Source of the DNA: Nevskiales bacterium
Lineage (GTDB): Bacteria; Pseudomonadota; Gammaproteobacteria; Nevskiales; Nevskiaceae
NCBI GenBank assembly: GCA_028698335.1
Contig: JAQVDP010000009.1
Span: 1 to 64,000, forward strand
Length of the DNA: 64,000 nt
Direction of reading: 5' to 3'
A program made the translations under genes and the position numbers. Each line of letters starts with the position of its first letter. The first letter of the stretch is position 1. The notes beneath the pieces are model-generated. The model had not been told where the DNA came from. It saw only the letters and a list, made by a program, of their open reading frames with translations, and did not search any database. Positions 39,534 through 48,681 of the stretch are shown piece after piece.

Positions 39534-40433
39534 TCATCGCTCGAAGCGCTGGAAGAACGCCCACATCAGCGCGGTGGCGCTGACGTCCTGACTGGTGACG
39601 CCGAGACTGGGCGAGAAGTCGACGGTGCCGGGCCAGGTGTGTCCGCCGCCAAACACCGTATAGAGTTCGACCGCGTCGCCCTGGCTGCAGCCGCTGTAGC
39701 GCCGGAGCCGGACGACCGTCCCGTCCTCCTCGCGGTCCTCGAGGGACGTATCCGCGTAGCCCGTGCAGGCATTGAGCCCGGCCCAGAAGGCGGCCGTGTC
39801 CTCGACCGGATTGAGCAGCAGGTTGCCGTCGTAGTGGGTCAGGCCGTCTTCGGTGCCGTTGATCATCAGCATCGGCGTGGCGATTTCCGGGGTGCACAGC
39901 GGCATGTCCGCGTGATACAGCGAAGCGCCGACCGCGGCGCCGGCCGCGATCAGATCGGGGCGCCGGCACGCGAACAGTTCGGTCATGAAGGCGCCGCCGG
40001 AATAGCCGCCCATGTAGACCCGGTGGGGATCAACGCCGTGCTGCGTGACCGCCCGGCCGATCAGATCGGTCAGGAAACGCACGTCGTTGACGTACTTGAG
40101 ATAGGTGGTGCTGGCGTTCCACTTGCCGCTGAGTGCGCGCGGCAGGATGGCCCAGACGCCGCTGTCGCGGACCAGGCGCGCCACGCCGCTGAGGTCGGCC
40201 ATCGGCGCCGGCAGGCCGTTGAGGTAGTGCAGCAGGATGATGGCCGGGGGCGGTTGTTCGGGGTCGGCGCTGCTGGGATACAGATACAGCACTTCCCGTT
40301 CGCGACCGTCCACGCGGAACCGCTCGGTGAACGAGGAAACGCCTTCGACTGCGGCGATATCGTGCGCCCATGCTCCGATTGGCGCGCTCCAAACCATGGC
40401 CAGCAGCAGGCCGATCCAGCTCCGATTGCGCAT
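39534..40433 (-). CDS. Secreted PHB-depolymerase / LpqC-type esterase
   Basis: 299 residues with a signal peptide (to about residue 23, GAWA). The alpha/beta-hydrolase nucleophile is in GGYSGGAF, the acid probably in 'MLMINGTEDGLTHYDG', and the His in 'VFGGGHTWPG'. These match the poly(3-hydroxybutyrate) depolymerase/feruloyl-esterase-like family. Paired cysteines suggest export. Natural substrate unknown. It is 58 bp from, and codirectional with, the beta-repeat protein gene. Confidence 0.82.
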   Translation of the reverse strand: MRNRSWIGLLLAMVWSAPIGAWAHDIAAVEGVSSFTERFRVDGREREVLYLYPSSADPEQPPPAIILLHYLNGLPAPMADLSGVARLVRDSGVWAILPRALSGKWNASTTYLKYVNDVRFLTDLIGRAVTQHGVDPHRVYMGGYSGGAFMTELFACRRPDLIAAGAAVGASLYHADMPLCTPEIATPMLMINGTEDGLTHYDGNLLLNPVEDTAAFWAGLNACTGYADTSLEDREEDGTVVRLRRYSGCSQGDAVELYTVFGGGHTWPGTVDFSPSLGVTSQDVSATALMWAFFQRFER

Positions 40434-40588
40434 GTCATCCCTGAGTCGCCCGAAACGTCGCTCGACGATACCGGCTGTGACGCCCGCTGCGGACGCTGGA
40501 GCGTCAGACTCGGGATGACAGGGACGTCAGAAAATCACTCAATCTGGAATCGCCCGCATCTCCGGTGTCGCCGCGCGGGGGGGCAGCC

Positions 40589-41038
40589 TCACAGTGCTCG
40601 GCGGAACTGGACGATGCGCCAGGTTTCCTCGAATCCGGCCTTGCGCCAGTAGTCCTGGGCCTCGGAGTCGTCGAGTTCGGCGTCGGTCGCCATTTCGCTG
40701 CAGCCGGCCTGGCGGAACCATGCGACGGCGTGCGCGACCAGATCGCCGCCGATGCCCATGCCCCTGGCGTCGGGCGTCACATACAGGCCTTCGATGTAGC
40801 CGATCGGTCCGGCATCGCAGCCGTCGACGATGTTGCGCAGGGATGCCTCGATGAAGCCGACCAGCCGCCGCTGCGCGTCGAGCGCGGCAAAGCAGCGCTG
40901 ATCCGGAGCGGCGTGGATCGTCGCCATCTCCCGCTCGTGGGCCTCGTCATCCAGGCCGCTGTAGAGCGCGTTGCGCAGCGCCTTCCATGCGGCGAACTGG
41001 TCCGGCCCCAGCGATTGCACGTGCCAGACGGATTCCAT
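40589..41038 (-). CDS. GNAT acetyltransferase resembling AAC(6')-I
   Basis: 149 residues, full GNAT fold. 'YIEGLYVTPDARGMGIGGDLVAHAVAWFRQAGCSEMATDAEL' holds the acetyl-CoA P-loop (RGMGIGG). The N-terminal 'WKALRNALYSGLDDEAHEREM' and 'FIEASLRNIVDGCDAGPIGYIEG' are typical of chromosomal aminoglycoside 6'-N-acetyltransferases. Many such chromosomal proteins have other natural substrates, so resistance is possible but not shown. Confidence 0.78.
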   Translation of the reverse strand: MESVWHVQSLGPDQFAAWKALRNALYSGLDDEAHEREMATIHAAPDQRCFAALDAQRRLVGFIEASLRNIVDGCDAGPIGYIEGLYVTPDARGMGIGGDLVAHAVAWFRQAGCSEMATDAELDDSEAQDYWRKAGFEETWRIVQFRRAL

Positions 41039-41092
41039 GGGGCCTAGCTTAGTCCTGTCGCGACCGCAGGACGAGTGCCGGTCCGGTCGGGT

Positions 41093-42340
41093 TCACCGTG
41101 CGAACAGCGCGAGGCCGACCAGCAGTCCGAGCAGGGCGCCGCCAAAGCCGCGTCCGACCTGCATCGCGGCATGGCGGTCGGCGATCACGGCGACGGTACC
41201 GAGCTTGAATGCGAGGTTGGAGATGTAGGCGGTCGCGATCGCGATGACCGCGGTGACGGTGTCGATCTGCGCGTCCGACTGCAGCCGCAGCGCGGAAAGG
41301 CTGATGGCGTCGACATCGGTGAGCCCGGATACCACCGCCACCGCGTAGATGCCGGAGTCGCCGATCCACTGCTGGACCCAGGCCGAGACCAGCAGCACCA
41401 GCGAGAACAGCACGGCGAATCCCAGCGCGGAACCCAGCTCGGCCGGATTGCGGACGTCGAGCTTGACGTCCATCGGCTGTGCCGGGAGCTTGCGCCAGTT
41501 CAGGTAGGGCACGATCAGGCCGGCGCCGAGCGCGCAGCCGAGCACCGGCAGCAGGGTCGGCAGCGTCTGCGGAGCGGCGGCGGTGGCCAGGATGCCGAGG
41601 CGCACCAGCACGGTCAGGTTGGCCAGCTGGATGATCAGGGCCGCGGCCGGGACCGGGATCGAAGCCGACCGGATGTGACGCGCGAACGCCAGCGTCGTCG
41701 CGGTGCTCGACGCGACACCGCCGAGCACGCCCAGCGCAATCACTGCATGATCGTCCTCCAGCCACTTGAGCGCCATGTAGCCGACCAGGCTCAGGCCGGA
41801 GATCAGCACGACCAGGATTCCCATACGGAACGGATTGATGACTTCCAAGGGGCCGTAGCCGTGGTCCGGCAGCATCGGCAGCAGCATGAACGCGATCGCC
41901 GCAAACTGCAGGAACGAGCGCATCTCCTTGCGCGAGATCCGGTGCGAGAACCCGTGCAGCTCCGGTTTGAAATAGAGCAGCAGGGTCGTGATCACCGCCA
42001 GCATCACGACCAGTTCGGTGTGGCCGTACCACAGCAGCGCACCGAGCAGATGGCATAGGATCAGCGCCACCACCGTGGTGATGCCGGGATCGTTGGCGCG
42101 TCGCGGATCGCGCAGGTAACTGACGATCGCCACCGCGATCACGGTCAGCAGGGACGCGGCGATCAGCCAGGGAGCGCCGGCCCGGTCCGCGAGGAGCGCC
42201 GACGTCGTGCCGATCAGGGCGACCAGAGAGAATGTGCGCAGCCCCGCGGCCTGCGCATTGGAGCGTTCGCGCTCGAGGCCGATCAGCAGGCCGACCCCGA
42301 GACTGATCAGGTAGCAGCGAAGGAGCGCGTAGTCAGCCAT
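41093..42340 (-). CDS. MgtC/SapB and DUF4010 family membrane protein
   Basis: 415 residues, about 12 helices. The N-terminal MgtC-like part is 'RCYLISLGVGLLIGLERERS', and a DUF4010 part follows: 'LGGVASSTATTLAFARHIR' and 'SGLTDVDAISLSALRL'. Possibly a transporter or a regulator of ion homeostasis. The start at 42340 lies inside the 3' end of the acetyltransferase gene (34-bp overlap), so the two are cotranscribed. Confidence 0.85.
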   Translation of the reverse strand: MADYALLRCYLISLGVGLLIGLERERSNAQAAGLRTFSLVALIGTTSALLADRAGAPWLIAASLLTVIAVAIVSYLRDPRRANDPGITTVVALILCHLLGALLWYGHTELVVMLAVITTLLLYFKPELHGFSHRISRKEMRSFLQFAAIAFMLLPMLPDHGYGPLEVINPFRMGILVVLISGLSLVGYMALKWLEDDHAVIALGVLGGVASSTATTLAFARHIRSASIPVPAAALIIQLANLTVLVRLGILATAAAPQTLPTLLPVLGCALGAGLIVPYLNWRKLPAQPMDVKLDVRNPAELGSALGFAVLFSLVLLVSAWVQQWIGDSGIYAVAVVSGLTDVDAISLSALRLQSDAQIDTVTAVIAIATAYISNLAFKLGTVAVIADRHAAMQVGRGFGGALLGLLVGLALFAR

Positions 42341-44673
42341 GGCGGCAGGTGGCGGGTGGGTTTGGGGTGGATGACCACGCGGACGCATCCGGGGTCGTCC
42401 GGATGGCGTTGCCGCACGAAGCCGAGCCGTTGCGCGAGCCCGAGCATGTTGTTGTTCTCCAGCAGCACGTCGCCGTAGACGCTGGCGGCCTTGCGCGCCG
42501 CCGCATAGTCGAGGATGTCCTCCATCAGCTGCCGGCCGAGGCGCTGGCCGACGTAGTCGTGGTGGATCAGTACGGCGAACTCGGCCTCCTGCATGTCCGG
42601 ATCGAAGACCAGCGTCGACAGGCCCATCACGGTGTCGTCGTCGTCCTCCGGGACCGCGACGAAGGTCATCTCGCGGTCGTAGTCGATCTGCGTCATGCGT
42701 GCCGCCATCGCGTGGGTGAACTGGCGGATGTAGCGGAAGAAGCGCAGGCGGATCTCCTCGGGGTCGAGCAGCGTCAGCATCCGGATCAGGGCGGGTTCGT
42801 CGGTCGGATGGATCACCCGGATCCGGTACGGGCGGCCGTTGCGCAGCGTCGCGCCATGCGTCAGCTCGGCCGGGTACGGCGCCATCGCCAGACGGTCGCG
42901 TTCCGGCAGTGCGACCGAGTCGATCTGGATGCGGGCCGAGCCGACTTCGGCGATGCCGTCGCTCGGCACCAGGCGGATGTCGACGTCACTCAGCAGGGGC
43001 TGTTCCACGGCGAGCTGGGCGAGCCGGGCGTAGGCGGTGGCGTAGTCGCGGACGCGCAGGCCCGGCGGGGCCTCGTTGCGCGCGCCGAGTCCGGCCTCGC
43101 GCAGCTTGATCTCGGCGAGCACGTCGTCGACCGGCGGCAGTGCATGGACCGTCGGCGCCGCCGCGGAGGCGGGGTCGAGGCGCGTCTCCATGACCATGCC
43201 GAGTTCGGGATGGCGGCGCAGGCGCACCCGCAGGCCGCGGCCTTCCGCGCCCATCCAAGCCGCTGGTTCGAGCCCGTACGCGGCGAGCAGGTCCTTGGCT
43301 TCCTCGGCCATCAGCAGGCGCGGTCCGCCGTGCTTGGGCGGCGTCAGTTCCGGAGGCTTGCCACCCGAATGCACGATCGGATCCAGGGTCGGGGTCTGCA
43401 TCAGCAGTTCCTGGGTATGCCGGTGCTCGCGCCGGTAGCGCAGGGCGCGGGCGGCGGCCTCGACCGAGTTGAACGAGGCGATCCGGGCCTCGGCGCAGAT
43501 CCGGACGGCCGGCGCGGCGCGGGCCTGCCCGAGAAAGACCACGACGAGGCGCTCGCGCAGGCCCGACGCGACGATCTTGCGGGCGAGGTCGCGGTCGTCG
43601 AATCCGGGCGTCGGACTGCGCACGAACAGCACGGTGTCGACTTCCGAGGTTCCGAGCGCAACCTTGAGCGCGGCGACGGTGGCGTCGTCGTCGGCGAGGC
43701 CGAGGTCGATCATGTCGGCGCTCAGGCGCGCGCCGGGGACTTCCTGGCTGATGCGGTCGGCGGTGCCGTCACCGGGCGCCGACGGAATCAGGCCCTCGCG
43801 CAGCAGCGATGCCCGCGCCAGCTGGCAGATGCCGCTGCCGGTGCCGATGACCGCGATGCGGCCGGTCGCGGCTTCGCCGACACGGTCCAGCGCCGCGAGC
43901 GAGGAGAACAGGGCGGTGACGCGGTCGACCTCGACCAGGCCGGCGCGTTTGAACGCCGCCGACAGGACCGGGTCCTGGGGGCCGCCGTCGCGCGACGGGG
44001 TCTGCAGCACGACCACTGGCTTGGAGCGCGCGCAGGCGCGGGCGGCGGACATGAACTTGCGGGCGCTGGGGACGCGCGACAGTTGCAGCACCACGGCGCG
44101 GGTGCCCGGATCGAGTGCGGCATAGTCGAGCAGGTCGCCGACGTCGACGTCGGCCTCGGCGCCGGTGACCGCGACCCAGGAGAAGCCGAGCGCGTGCCCG
44201 GCGGCCCAGTCGAGTGCCGCGCCGGCGATCGAGCGCGACTGTGCGATCAGGGCCGTGGTGCCGGCTCCGGGCAGGGCCCACGAGGATGCGCCGAGGCCGT
44301 GGGCATGGGTGACGCCGGACGTCTTCGGTCCGAGGACCCGCATGGTGTACTTGCGGCCCGCCATCAGCACGGTCGACGGCACCGGCTCATCGGACATCCA
44401 CAGCAGTGCCCGGCAGCCGCGGTCGGCGAGGCGCCGGATCAGCGACGGGTTCACCAGCGCCGGATCGAGGACGACGGCCAGCTGGCTGTCGGAGACCTGG
44501 CTCGGCCGCTTGACGCATTCCCAGCCGTCGCGTTCGCCATGCAGCATGCAGCGGCGTTCGACCGGCAGGGTGTCCAGGTGTTCGATCAGGGTCTGGGCCG
44601 GGAGGTCCTGCGGTTCGCCGACGACGACGATGCCCGAGGGCCGGAACAGGACTTCGAGGTGGCGGATGCTCAT
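42307..44673 (-). CDS. Pat-like protein acetyltransferase (acyl-CoA synthetase-like domain plus GNAT)
   Basis: 788 residues. It combines an NDP-forming acyl-CoA-synthetase-like region (CoA-binding fold about 1-130, ligase folds to ~430, ATP-grasp-like around 450-600) with a C-terminal GNAT domain (about 620-775, 'LIHHDYVGQRLGRQLMEDILDYAA'). This is the layout of Pat/PatZ lysine acetyltransferases, which inactivate acetyl-CoA synthetase and other enzymes. The ligase part looks degenerate and probably senses CoA compounds. A deacylase gene is 43 bp upstream. Confidence 0.88.
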   Translation of the reverse strand: MSIRHLEVLFRPSGIVVVGEPQDLPAQTLIEHLDTLPVERRCMLHGERDGWECVKRPSQVSDSQLAVVLDPALVNPSLIRRLADRGCRALLWMSDEPVPSTVLMAGRKYTMRVLGPKTSGVTHAHGLGASSWALPGAGTTALIAQSRSIAGAALDWAAGHALGFSWVAVTGAEADVDVGDLLDYAALDPGTRAVVLQLSRVPSARKFMSAARACARSKPVVVLQTPSRDGGPQDPVLSAAFKRAGLVEVDRVTALFSSLAALDRVGEAATGRIAVIGTGSGICQLARASLLREGLIPSAPGDGTADRISQEVPGARLSADMIDLGLADDDATVAALKVALGTSEVDTVLFVRSPTPGFDDRDLARKIVASGLRERLVVVFLGQARAAPAVRICAEARIASFNSVEAAARALRYRREHRHTQELLMQTPTLDPIVHSGGKPPELTPPKHGGPRLLMAEEAKDLLAAYGLEPAAWMGAEGRGLRVRLRRHPELGMVMETRLDPASAAAPTVHALPPVDDVLAEIKLREAGLGARNEAPPGLRVRDYATAYARLAQLAVEQPLLSDVDIRLVPSDGIAEVGSARIQIDSVALPERDRLAMAPYPAELTHGATLRNGRPYRIRVIHPTDEPALIRMLTLLDPEEIRLRFFRYIRQFTHAMAARMTQIDYDREMTFVAVPEDDDDTVMGLSTLVFDPDMQEAEFAVLIHHDYVGQRLGRQLMEDILDYAAARKAASVYGDVLLENNNMLGLAQRLGFVRQRHPDDPGCVRVVIHPKPTRHLPPWLTTRSFAAT

Positions 44674-44716
44674 GTTGTTATTGGCGAATTCCGGCAGAAG
44701 CGCCCGGCGGGGCGGG

Positions 44717-45667
44717 TCACAGCGGCATCATCTCGCCGCCGAGGAAGGGCGTCAGGAATTCCTCGACGCCGCGACTCAGCGCGGTCAGGTCGTAGCCCCC
44801 TTCCAGTGTCGCGACCACGCGGTTCTGGGCGCTGCTGGCGGCCAGCTCGTGGATCAGGGTGCCGAGCCAGCGGTAATCCTCGTGGGTCAGCCGCAGGTCG
44901 CCCATCGGGTCGGCGGCGTGCGCGTCGAAACCGGCCGAGATCAGGTACATCTCGGGACCGGTGCGTTCGAGCACCGGCAGCCATTCGTTGATGACCGCGG
45001 CGCGAAAACCTTCGCTGCCGGTGAACGGCTTGAGCGGGACGTCGACGAGGTTCATCGCCTCCGGTGCGCCGGTCCAGTACGGGTACAGCGGGTGCTGGTA
45101 GGTCGACAGCAGCAGCACCTGTGCGTTGTTGCGGAAGATGTCGGCGGTGCCATTGCCGTAGTGCAGGTCGAAGTCGATCACCGCGATGTGACGCAGGCCG
45201 TAGGTCAGCGCATGTGCGGCGGCGACGGCGACATTGTTGAAGAAGCAGAAGCCCATCGCCTTGTCGCGTTCCGCATGGTGGCCGGGCGGACGCACGGCGC
45301 AGAACGCCATGCCGGCCTTGCCCTCCATGACCAGATCGACGCCGAGCACGCCGGCGCCCGCGGCGCGCAGCGCGGCGTCGGCGGTATAGCGGTTGTAGGC
45401 GGTGTCGCTGTCGACGACGACCCGGACATCGCCGATCTTGCGATGACTCAGGACATGATCGACGTGGGCTTCGGAATGGGCGCGCAGGAGTTGCTCGCGG
45501 GTCGCCTCGGGGGCCTCGTAGCGGGTCATGAAATCGGCCTGGCCGACGGCGATCATGCGGTCCTCGATGGCCGACAGGCGCAGCGGCGATTCGGGATGAT
45601 CCTCGTCGATCTGGTGCAGCCGGCAGGTCGGGTGGGTGATCCAGGCAACGGGGAGACTCGCACGCAT
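44717..45667 (-). CDS. Histone-deacetylase-family (class II-like) deacylase
   Basis: 316 residues. Complete zinc deacetylase signature: 'RPPGHHAERD' (catalytic His pair), 'VIDFDLHYGNGT' (zinc D and H), 'ISAGFDAHAADPM' (zinc D) and 'LEGGYDL' (transition-state Tyr). It removes acyl groups from proteins or small amides. Start MRASLPVAW chosen because the upstream extension crosses the FNR boxes. It is followed by the Pat-like gene, making a likely acetylation/deacetylation pair. Confidence 0.9.
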   Translation of the reverse strand: MRASLPVAWITHPTCRLHQIDEDHPESPLRLSAIEDRMIAVGQADFMTRYEAPEATREQLLRAHSEAHVDHVLSHRKIGDVRVVVDSDTAYNRYTADAALRAAGAGVLGVDLVMEGKAGMAFCAVRPPGHHAERDKAMGFCFFNNVAVAAAHALTYGLRHIAVIDFDLHYGNGTADIFRNNAQVLLLSTYQHPLYPYWTGAPEAMNLVDVPLKPFTGSEGFRAAVINEWLPVLERTGPEMYLISAGFDAHAADPMGDLRLTHEDYRWLGTLIHELAASSAQNRVVATLEGGYDLTALSRGVEEFLTPFLGGEMMPL

Positions 45668-45773
45668 CACTGATCCTCTTGTTCTATTCGCATCCGCGTT
45701 CCGCCCGGCGTCCGGCCGACTCGCGGGAGGCTCGACGGACCCGCAGTGTCTCATCCGTGCCGGATTCCGCTCA

Positions 45774-45812
45774 TTGACCCGCATCATCCCCGATGCGATT
45801 GACCCGCATCAA
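45774..45812. promoter_or_regulatory. Tandem FNR-type boxes, hsp20 / deacylase divergent promoter
   Basis: TTGACCCGCATCAA at 45799-45812 is an exact TTGAY-N4-RTCAA match, and TTGACCCGCATCAT at 45774-45787 has one mismatch. They are offset by 25 bp. The exact copy is centred 80 bp before hsp20; the other is 113 bp before the deacylase gene. Confidence 0.75.
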
Positions 45813-45885
45813 TGTCGAGGCCCGGCCTGGCGCGCTGAAATTACCGTGCCCTGTGGGCCTGAGGTCTGGAATGAGGAGGACACCC

Positions 45886-46323
45886 ATGCAACCTGTACTT
45901 TGGAATCCGTTTCGGGATCTGGACGATGTCTTTCAATCGCTGCGCCGGGGGATCGGCAGGGGGCTGCCGGTCGAAGGCGGTGGGGCGATGGCGCAATGGG
46001 CGCCCGCGGTCGATATCTCGGAGAAGGAAGGCGAATATCTGATCAAGGGCGAATTGCCCGGGGTGAAGCGGGAAGACGTCGACATCAGCGTCCAGAACGG
46101 GGTGCTGACCCTGTCCGGCGAGCGTCGTTTCGAGAAGGAGGACAAGGACGAGAAACACCACCGGATCGAGCGCAGCTTCGGCAGTTTCTCCCGCAGCTTT
46201 TCGCTGCCGGAGAACGTCGACGCCGATCAGATCAAGGCGGAGTACACCGACGGCGTCGTCACGGTGCACCTGCCGAAGGTCGCGCCGGCCAAGCCCGAGG
46301 TCAGGAAGATCAGCGTCGGTTGA
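45886..46323 (+). CDS. Hsp20 / alpha-crystallin small heat-shock protein
   Basis: 145 residues. An N-terminal arm (MQPVLWNPFRDLDDVFQSL) is followed by the alpha-crystallin domain (about 45-135) with 'YLIKGELPGVKREDVDISVQNGVLTLSGER' and 'FSLPENVDADQIKAEYTDGVVTVHLPK'. The final IXI-type motif is 'KISVG'. It is an ATP-independent holdase chaperone. GAGGAGG precedes the ATG by 6 bp. Two FNR-type boxes precede it, rather than an obvious heat-shock promoter. Confidence 0.94.
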   Translation: MQPVLWNPFRDLDDVFQSLRRGIGRGLPVEGGGAMAQWAPAVDISEKEGEYLIKGELPGVKREDVDISVQNGVLTLSGERRFEKEDKDEKHHRIERSFGSFSRSFSLPENVDADQIKAEYTDGVVTVHLPKVAPAKPEVRKISVG

Positions 46324-46370
46324 GCATGTCGTGAGCTGATTGCTGCCGCAGCGCCTTCATCGCCGCTAGA

Positions 46371-47906
46371 ATGCCGGCGATGAAGGCGCATTCCCAAGAA
46401 CCGGCCGTCGATCAGCTCGGCGCACTGCTGCGTGCGGCGGTCGACGCGATCATCCTGATCGATCGCAGCGGTATCGTGACCCAGTTCAACGCGGCGGCCG
46501 AGCGCATATTCGGCTATTCGCGGGAGGAGGTCATCGGGCGCAACGTCAGCATGCTGATGCCCAATCCCTACCGCGACGAGCACGACCGCTACCTGGAGCG
46601 ATACCAGCAGACCGGCCAGGCCCACATCATCGGAATCGGGCGCGAGGTCATCGCGGGCCGCAAGGACGGGACGGTGTTCCCGATCGAGCTGTCGGTCGGC
46701 GAATTCTTCGATGGCGTCAATAGCGGCTACGTCGGCATCATTCGCGACATCACCCAGCGCAAGCAGCAGGAAGAGCAGCTGCGCCAGAGCAGCGAGGAGC
46801 TGCGCCTGATCTTCGACAACGCGCCGACCGCGATGACGATCACCGATCTCGAGGGCCAGGTGCTCAACGTCAACCGTTCGGCCTGCGAACTGCTGCGCTA
46901 CGAGCCGGAGGAGCTGCTGCGCCTGCGCCTCGTCGATCTGGTCCACGAGGAGGATCGGGCCGAACTCGAACGGCAGTTCGGCAGGCTGCGCGAGGGCGAG
47001 GAGACCTGCCAGTGCGAAGTCCGCTACGTCAGTCCGACGGCGGAGGTCGTGCATGCGGCCCATCATGCCGCGGTCGTGCATGACGAGAACGGCGAGCCGC
47101 TGATGCTGATCAGCGAAATCGTCGACCGCAGTGCGCTGTACGAGGCCAACCGCGAGGCCGAGGAGCTGCAGCGCCAGCTGGCGCACGTGGGGCGCATCGG
47201 CACGCTCGGTGAGATGGTCAGCGGCATCGCGCACGAGGTGAACCAGCCCCTGGCCGCGATCGCGAGCTACGCGAGTGCGTGCCGCCGCATGATGCTGGCC
47301 AACCAGACCAATCCGGGAGAGACGCTGTCGATCCTCGAGAAGATCGCCCGGCAGGCGGAGCGTGCGGGGCAGGTGATCCGGGGATTGCGCTCCCTGGCCA
47401 AGCGCAGCGAGCGGCAGCGTCAGGCGATCGAACCCAATCAGCTGGTGCGTGACGTCATCCGCCTGGTCGAGTTCGAACTCCGCGGTGACGGATTCCAGCT
47501 CGAGCTGTCGCTGGAGCCCGAACTGCCGCTGTTCATGGGTGACGGCGTACAGATCCAGCAGGTCATTCTCAATCTGATCCGCAATGCGATCGAGGCGATG
47601 GCCGACAGCGGCGAGGGCGATACCGTCTCGATCGAGACGTTGGTGCCGGAGGCCGACTGGATCGAGGTTCGTGTATCGGACCGCGGGCCGGGTCTGCCGG
47701 TCGAGGTTGCGCAGCGCCTGTTCGAACCGTTTTTCACCACCAAGCCGCAGGGCATGGGCCTCGGACTGTCGATCTGCAAGTCGATCGCCAGCGCGCATGG
47801 CGGCGAACTGAGTTACTTTGTCAACGAGCATCACGGCGCAACCTTCGCGCTGCGGCTGCCGGCGTGTGACAGCTCAGAAGAAACCATAGAAGGGGACGGC
47901 GCATGA
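46371..47906 (+). CDS. fixL: Oxygen-sensing heme PAS histidine kinase FixL
   Basis: 511 residues, soluble. PAS 1 (about 13-130) closely matches the heme PAS of rhizobial FixL. H71 (DEHDRYLER) lies at the proximal heme ligand His200 of B. japonicum FixL, R77 at R206, H85 at H214 and R91 at R220 (AHIIGIGR). PAS 2 follows (about 140-255). The kinase has phospho-acceptor H288 (AHEVNQPLAA) and N, G1 and G2 boxes (LNLIRNAIEA, DRGPGLP, GMGLGLS). It should phosphorylate FixJ when O2 leaves the heme. It overlaps fixJ by 4 bp. The start is uncertain: ATG 46371 or 46380. Confidence 0.92.
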   Translation: MPAMKAHSQEPAVDQLGALLRAAVDAIILIDRSGIVTQFNAAAERIFGYSREEVIGRNVSMLMPNPYRDEHDRYLERYQQTGQAHIIGIGREVIAGRKDGTVFPIELSVGEFFDGVNSGYVGIIRDITQRKQQEEQLRQSSEELRLIFDNAPTAMTITDLEGQVLNVNRSACELLRYEPEELLRLRLVDLVHEEDRAELERQFGRLREGEETCQCEVRYVSPTAEVVHAAHHAAVVHDENGEPLMLISEIVDRSALYEANREAEELQRQLAHVGRIGTLGEMVSGIAHEVNQPLAAIASYASACRRMMLANQTNPGETLSILEKIARQAERAGQVIRGLRSLAKRSERQRQAIEPNQLVRDVIRLVEFELRGDGFQLELSLEPELPLFMGDGVQIQQVILNLIRNAIEAMADSGEGDTVSIETLVPEADWIEVRVSDRGPGLPVEVAQRLFEPFFTTKPQGMGLGLSICKSIASAHGGELSYFVNEHHGATFALRLPACDSSEETIEGDGA

Positions 47907-48523
47907 TCGCGGACAACCGCGGCACGGGAACAGTTTTCATCGTCGACGACGAGGAGCCGATCTGCGACAGCATCAGTCTGCTGCTGCGCAGTGTCGGCAT
48001 CGCCAGCAGGACCTATGCCGATCCGCTGCAGTTTCTGGGCGAATACACGGCCGATCAGCCCGGATGCCTGGTCATCGATGTGCGGATGCCGGGGATGAGC
48101 GGACTGGAAGTGCAACGCATTCTCAACGAGCGGCGCTGTTCCCTGCCGCTGATCTTCATCACCGGGCATGGCGACGTGCCGATGGCGGTCGAGGCGATGC
48201 GCAGCGGCGCCTTCGATTTCCTGCAGAAGCCGTTCAACGACGACGATCTGATCCGGCGCGTGCAGAAGGCGCTGGAGCAGGACGCGCGGGAGCGCGCCGA
48301 GCTCGAGCAGACCGACGAGATCCGCCGGCGCTGGGAGTCGCTGACCGCCCGTGAGCGGGAGATCGCCCTGATGCTGGTGGAAGGGGCGGCGAACAAGGCC
48401 GTGGCGCTGGACCTGAGCATCAGCGAACGCACCGTCGAGCTGCATCGGGCGCGGATCATGCAGAAGATGGAGGTCCGCTCGCTGGCGCAGCTCGTGAAGA
48501 TGGCGCTGACGTTACAGCGCTAA
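47903..48523 (+). CDS. fixJ: FixJ-type response regulator
   Basis: 206 residues. The receiver domain has D15/D16, phospho-acceptor D59 (CLVIDVRMPG), T87 (FITGHGD) and K109 (LQKPF). The LuxR-type HTH is at 140-206 ('LTAREREIALMLVEGAANKAVALDLSISERTVELHRARIMQKM'), typical of FixJ/NodW proteins. It is activated by FixL and binds promoters of FixK/FNR-type genes; a GTACGTAG octamer lies upstream of the next gene. Confidence 0.94.
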   Translation: MIADNRGTGTVFIVDDEEPICDSISLLLRSVGIASRTYADPLQFLGEYTADQPGCLVIDVRMPGMSGLEVQRILNERRCSLPLIFITGHGDVPMAVEAMRSGAFDFLQKPFNDDDLIRRVQKALEQDARERAELEQTDEIRRRWESLTAREREIALMLVEGAANKAVALDLSISERTVELHRARIMQKMEVRSLAQLVKMALTLQR

Positions 48524-48586
48524 CCGATCAAGTCGTTGATTTGATTGCATTGACCTGGGACATTGCGAAACCGGCCAGCGGCGCCA

Positions 48587-48594
48587 GTACGTAG
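48587..48594 (+). promoter_or_regulatory. Candidate FixJ-binding octamer upstream of fnr
   Basis: GTACGTAG matches the GTAMGTAG class of FixJ sites, as I recall from work on Sinorhizobium meliloti. It is 88 bp before the fnr start, between fixJ and fnr. An eight-base match is not strong alone; its place beside fixLJ raises its value. Confidence 0.55.
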
Positions 48595-48681
48595 TAACCG
48601 CAGTCGGGCCTGCGGAAGGTCCGAATGTTGCAGAGGGGGCGAATCTCGGAATCTATGCGCGTCATCATTGGGAGATGCGAC

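Noticed and set aside
48530..48570. TTGAT-rich sequence before fnr as an FNR autoregulation site
   Set aside because: Half-sites are in the wrong order or spacing; no TTGAY-N4-RTCAA match is formed.
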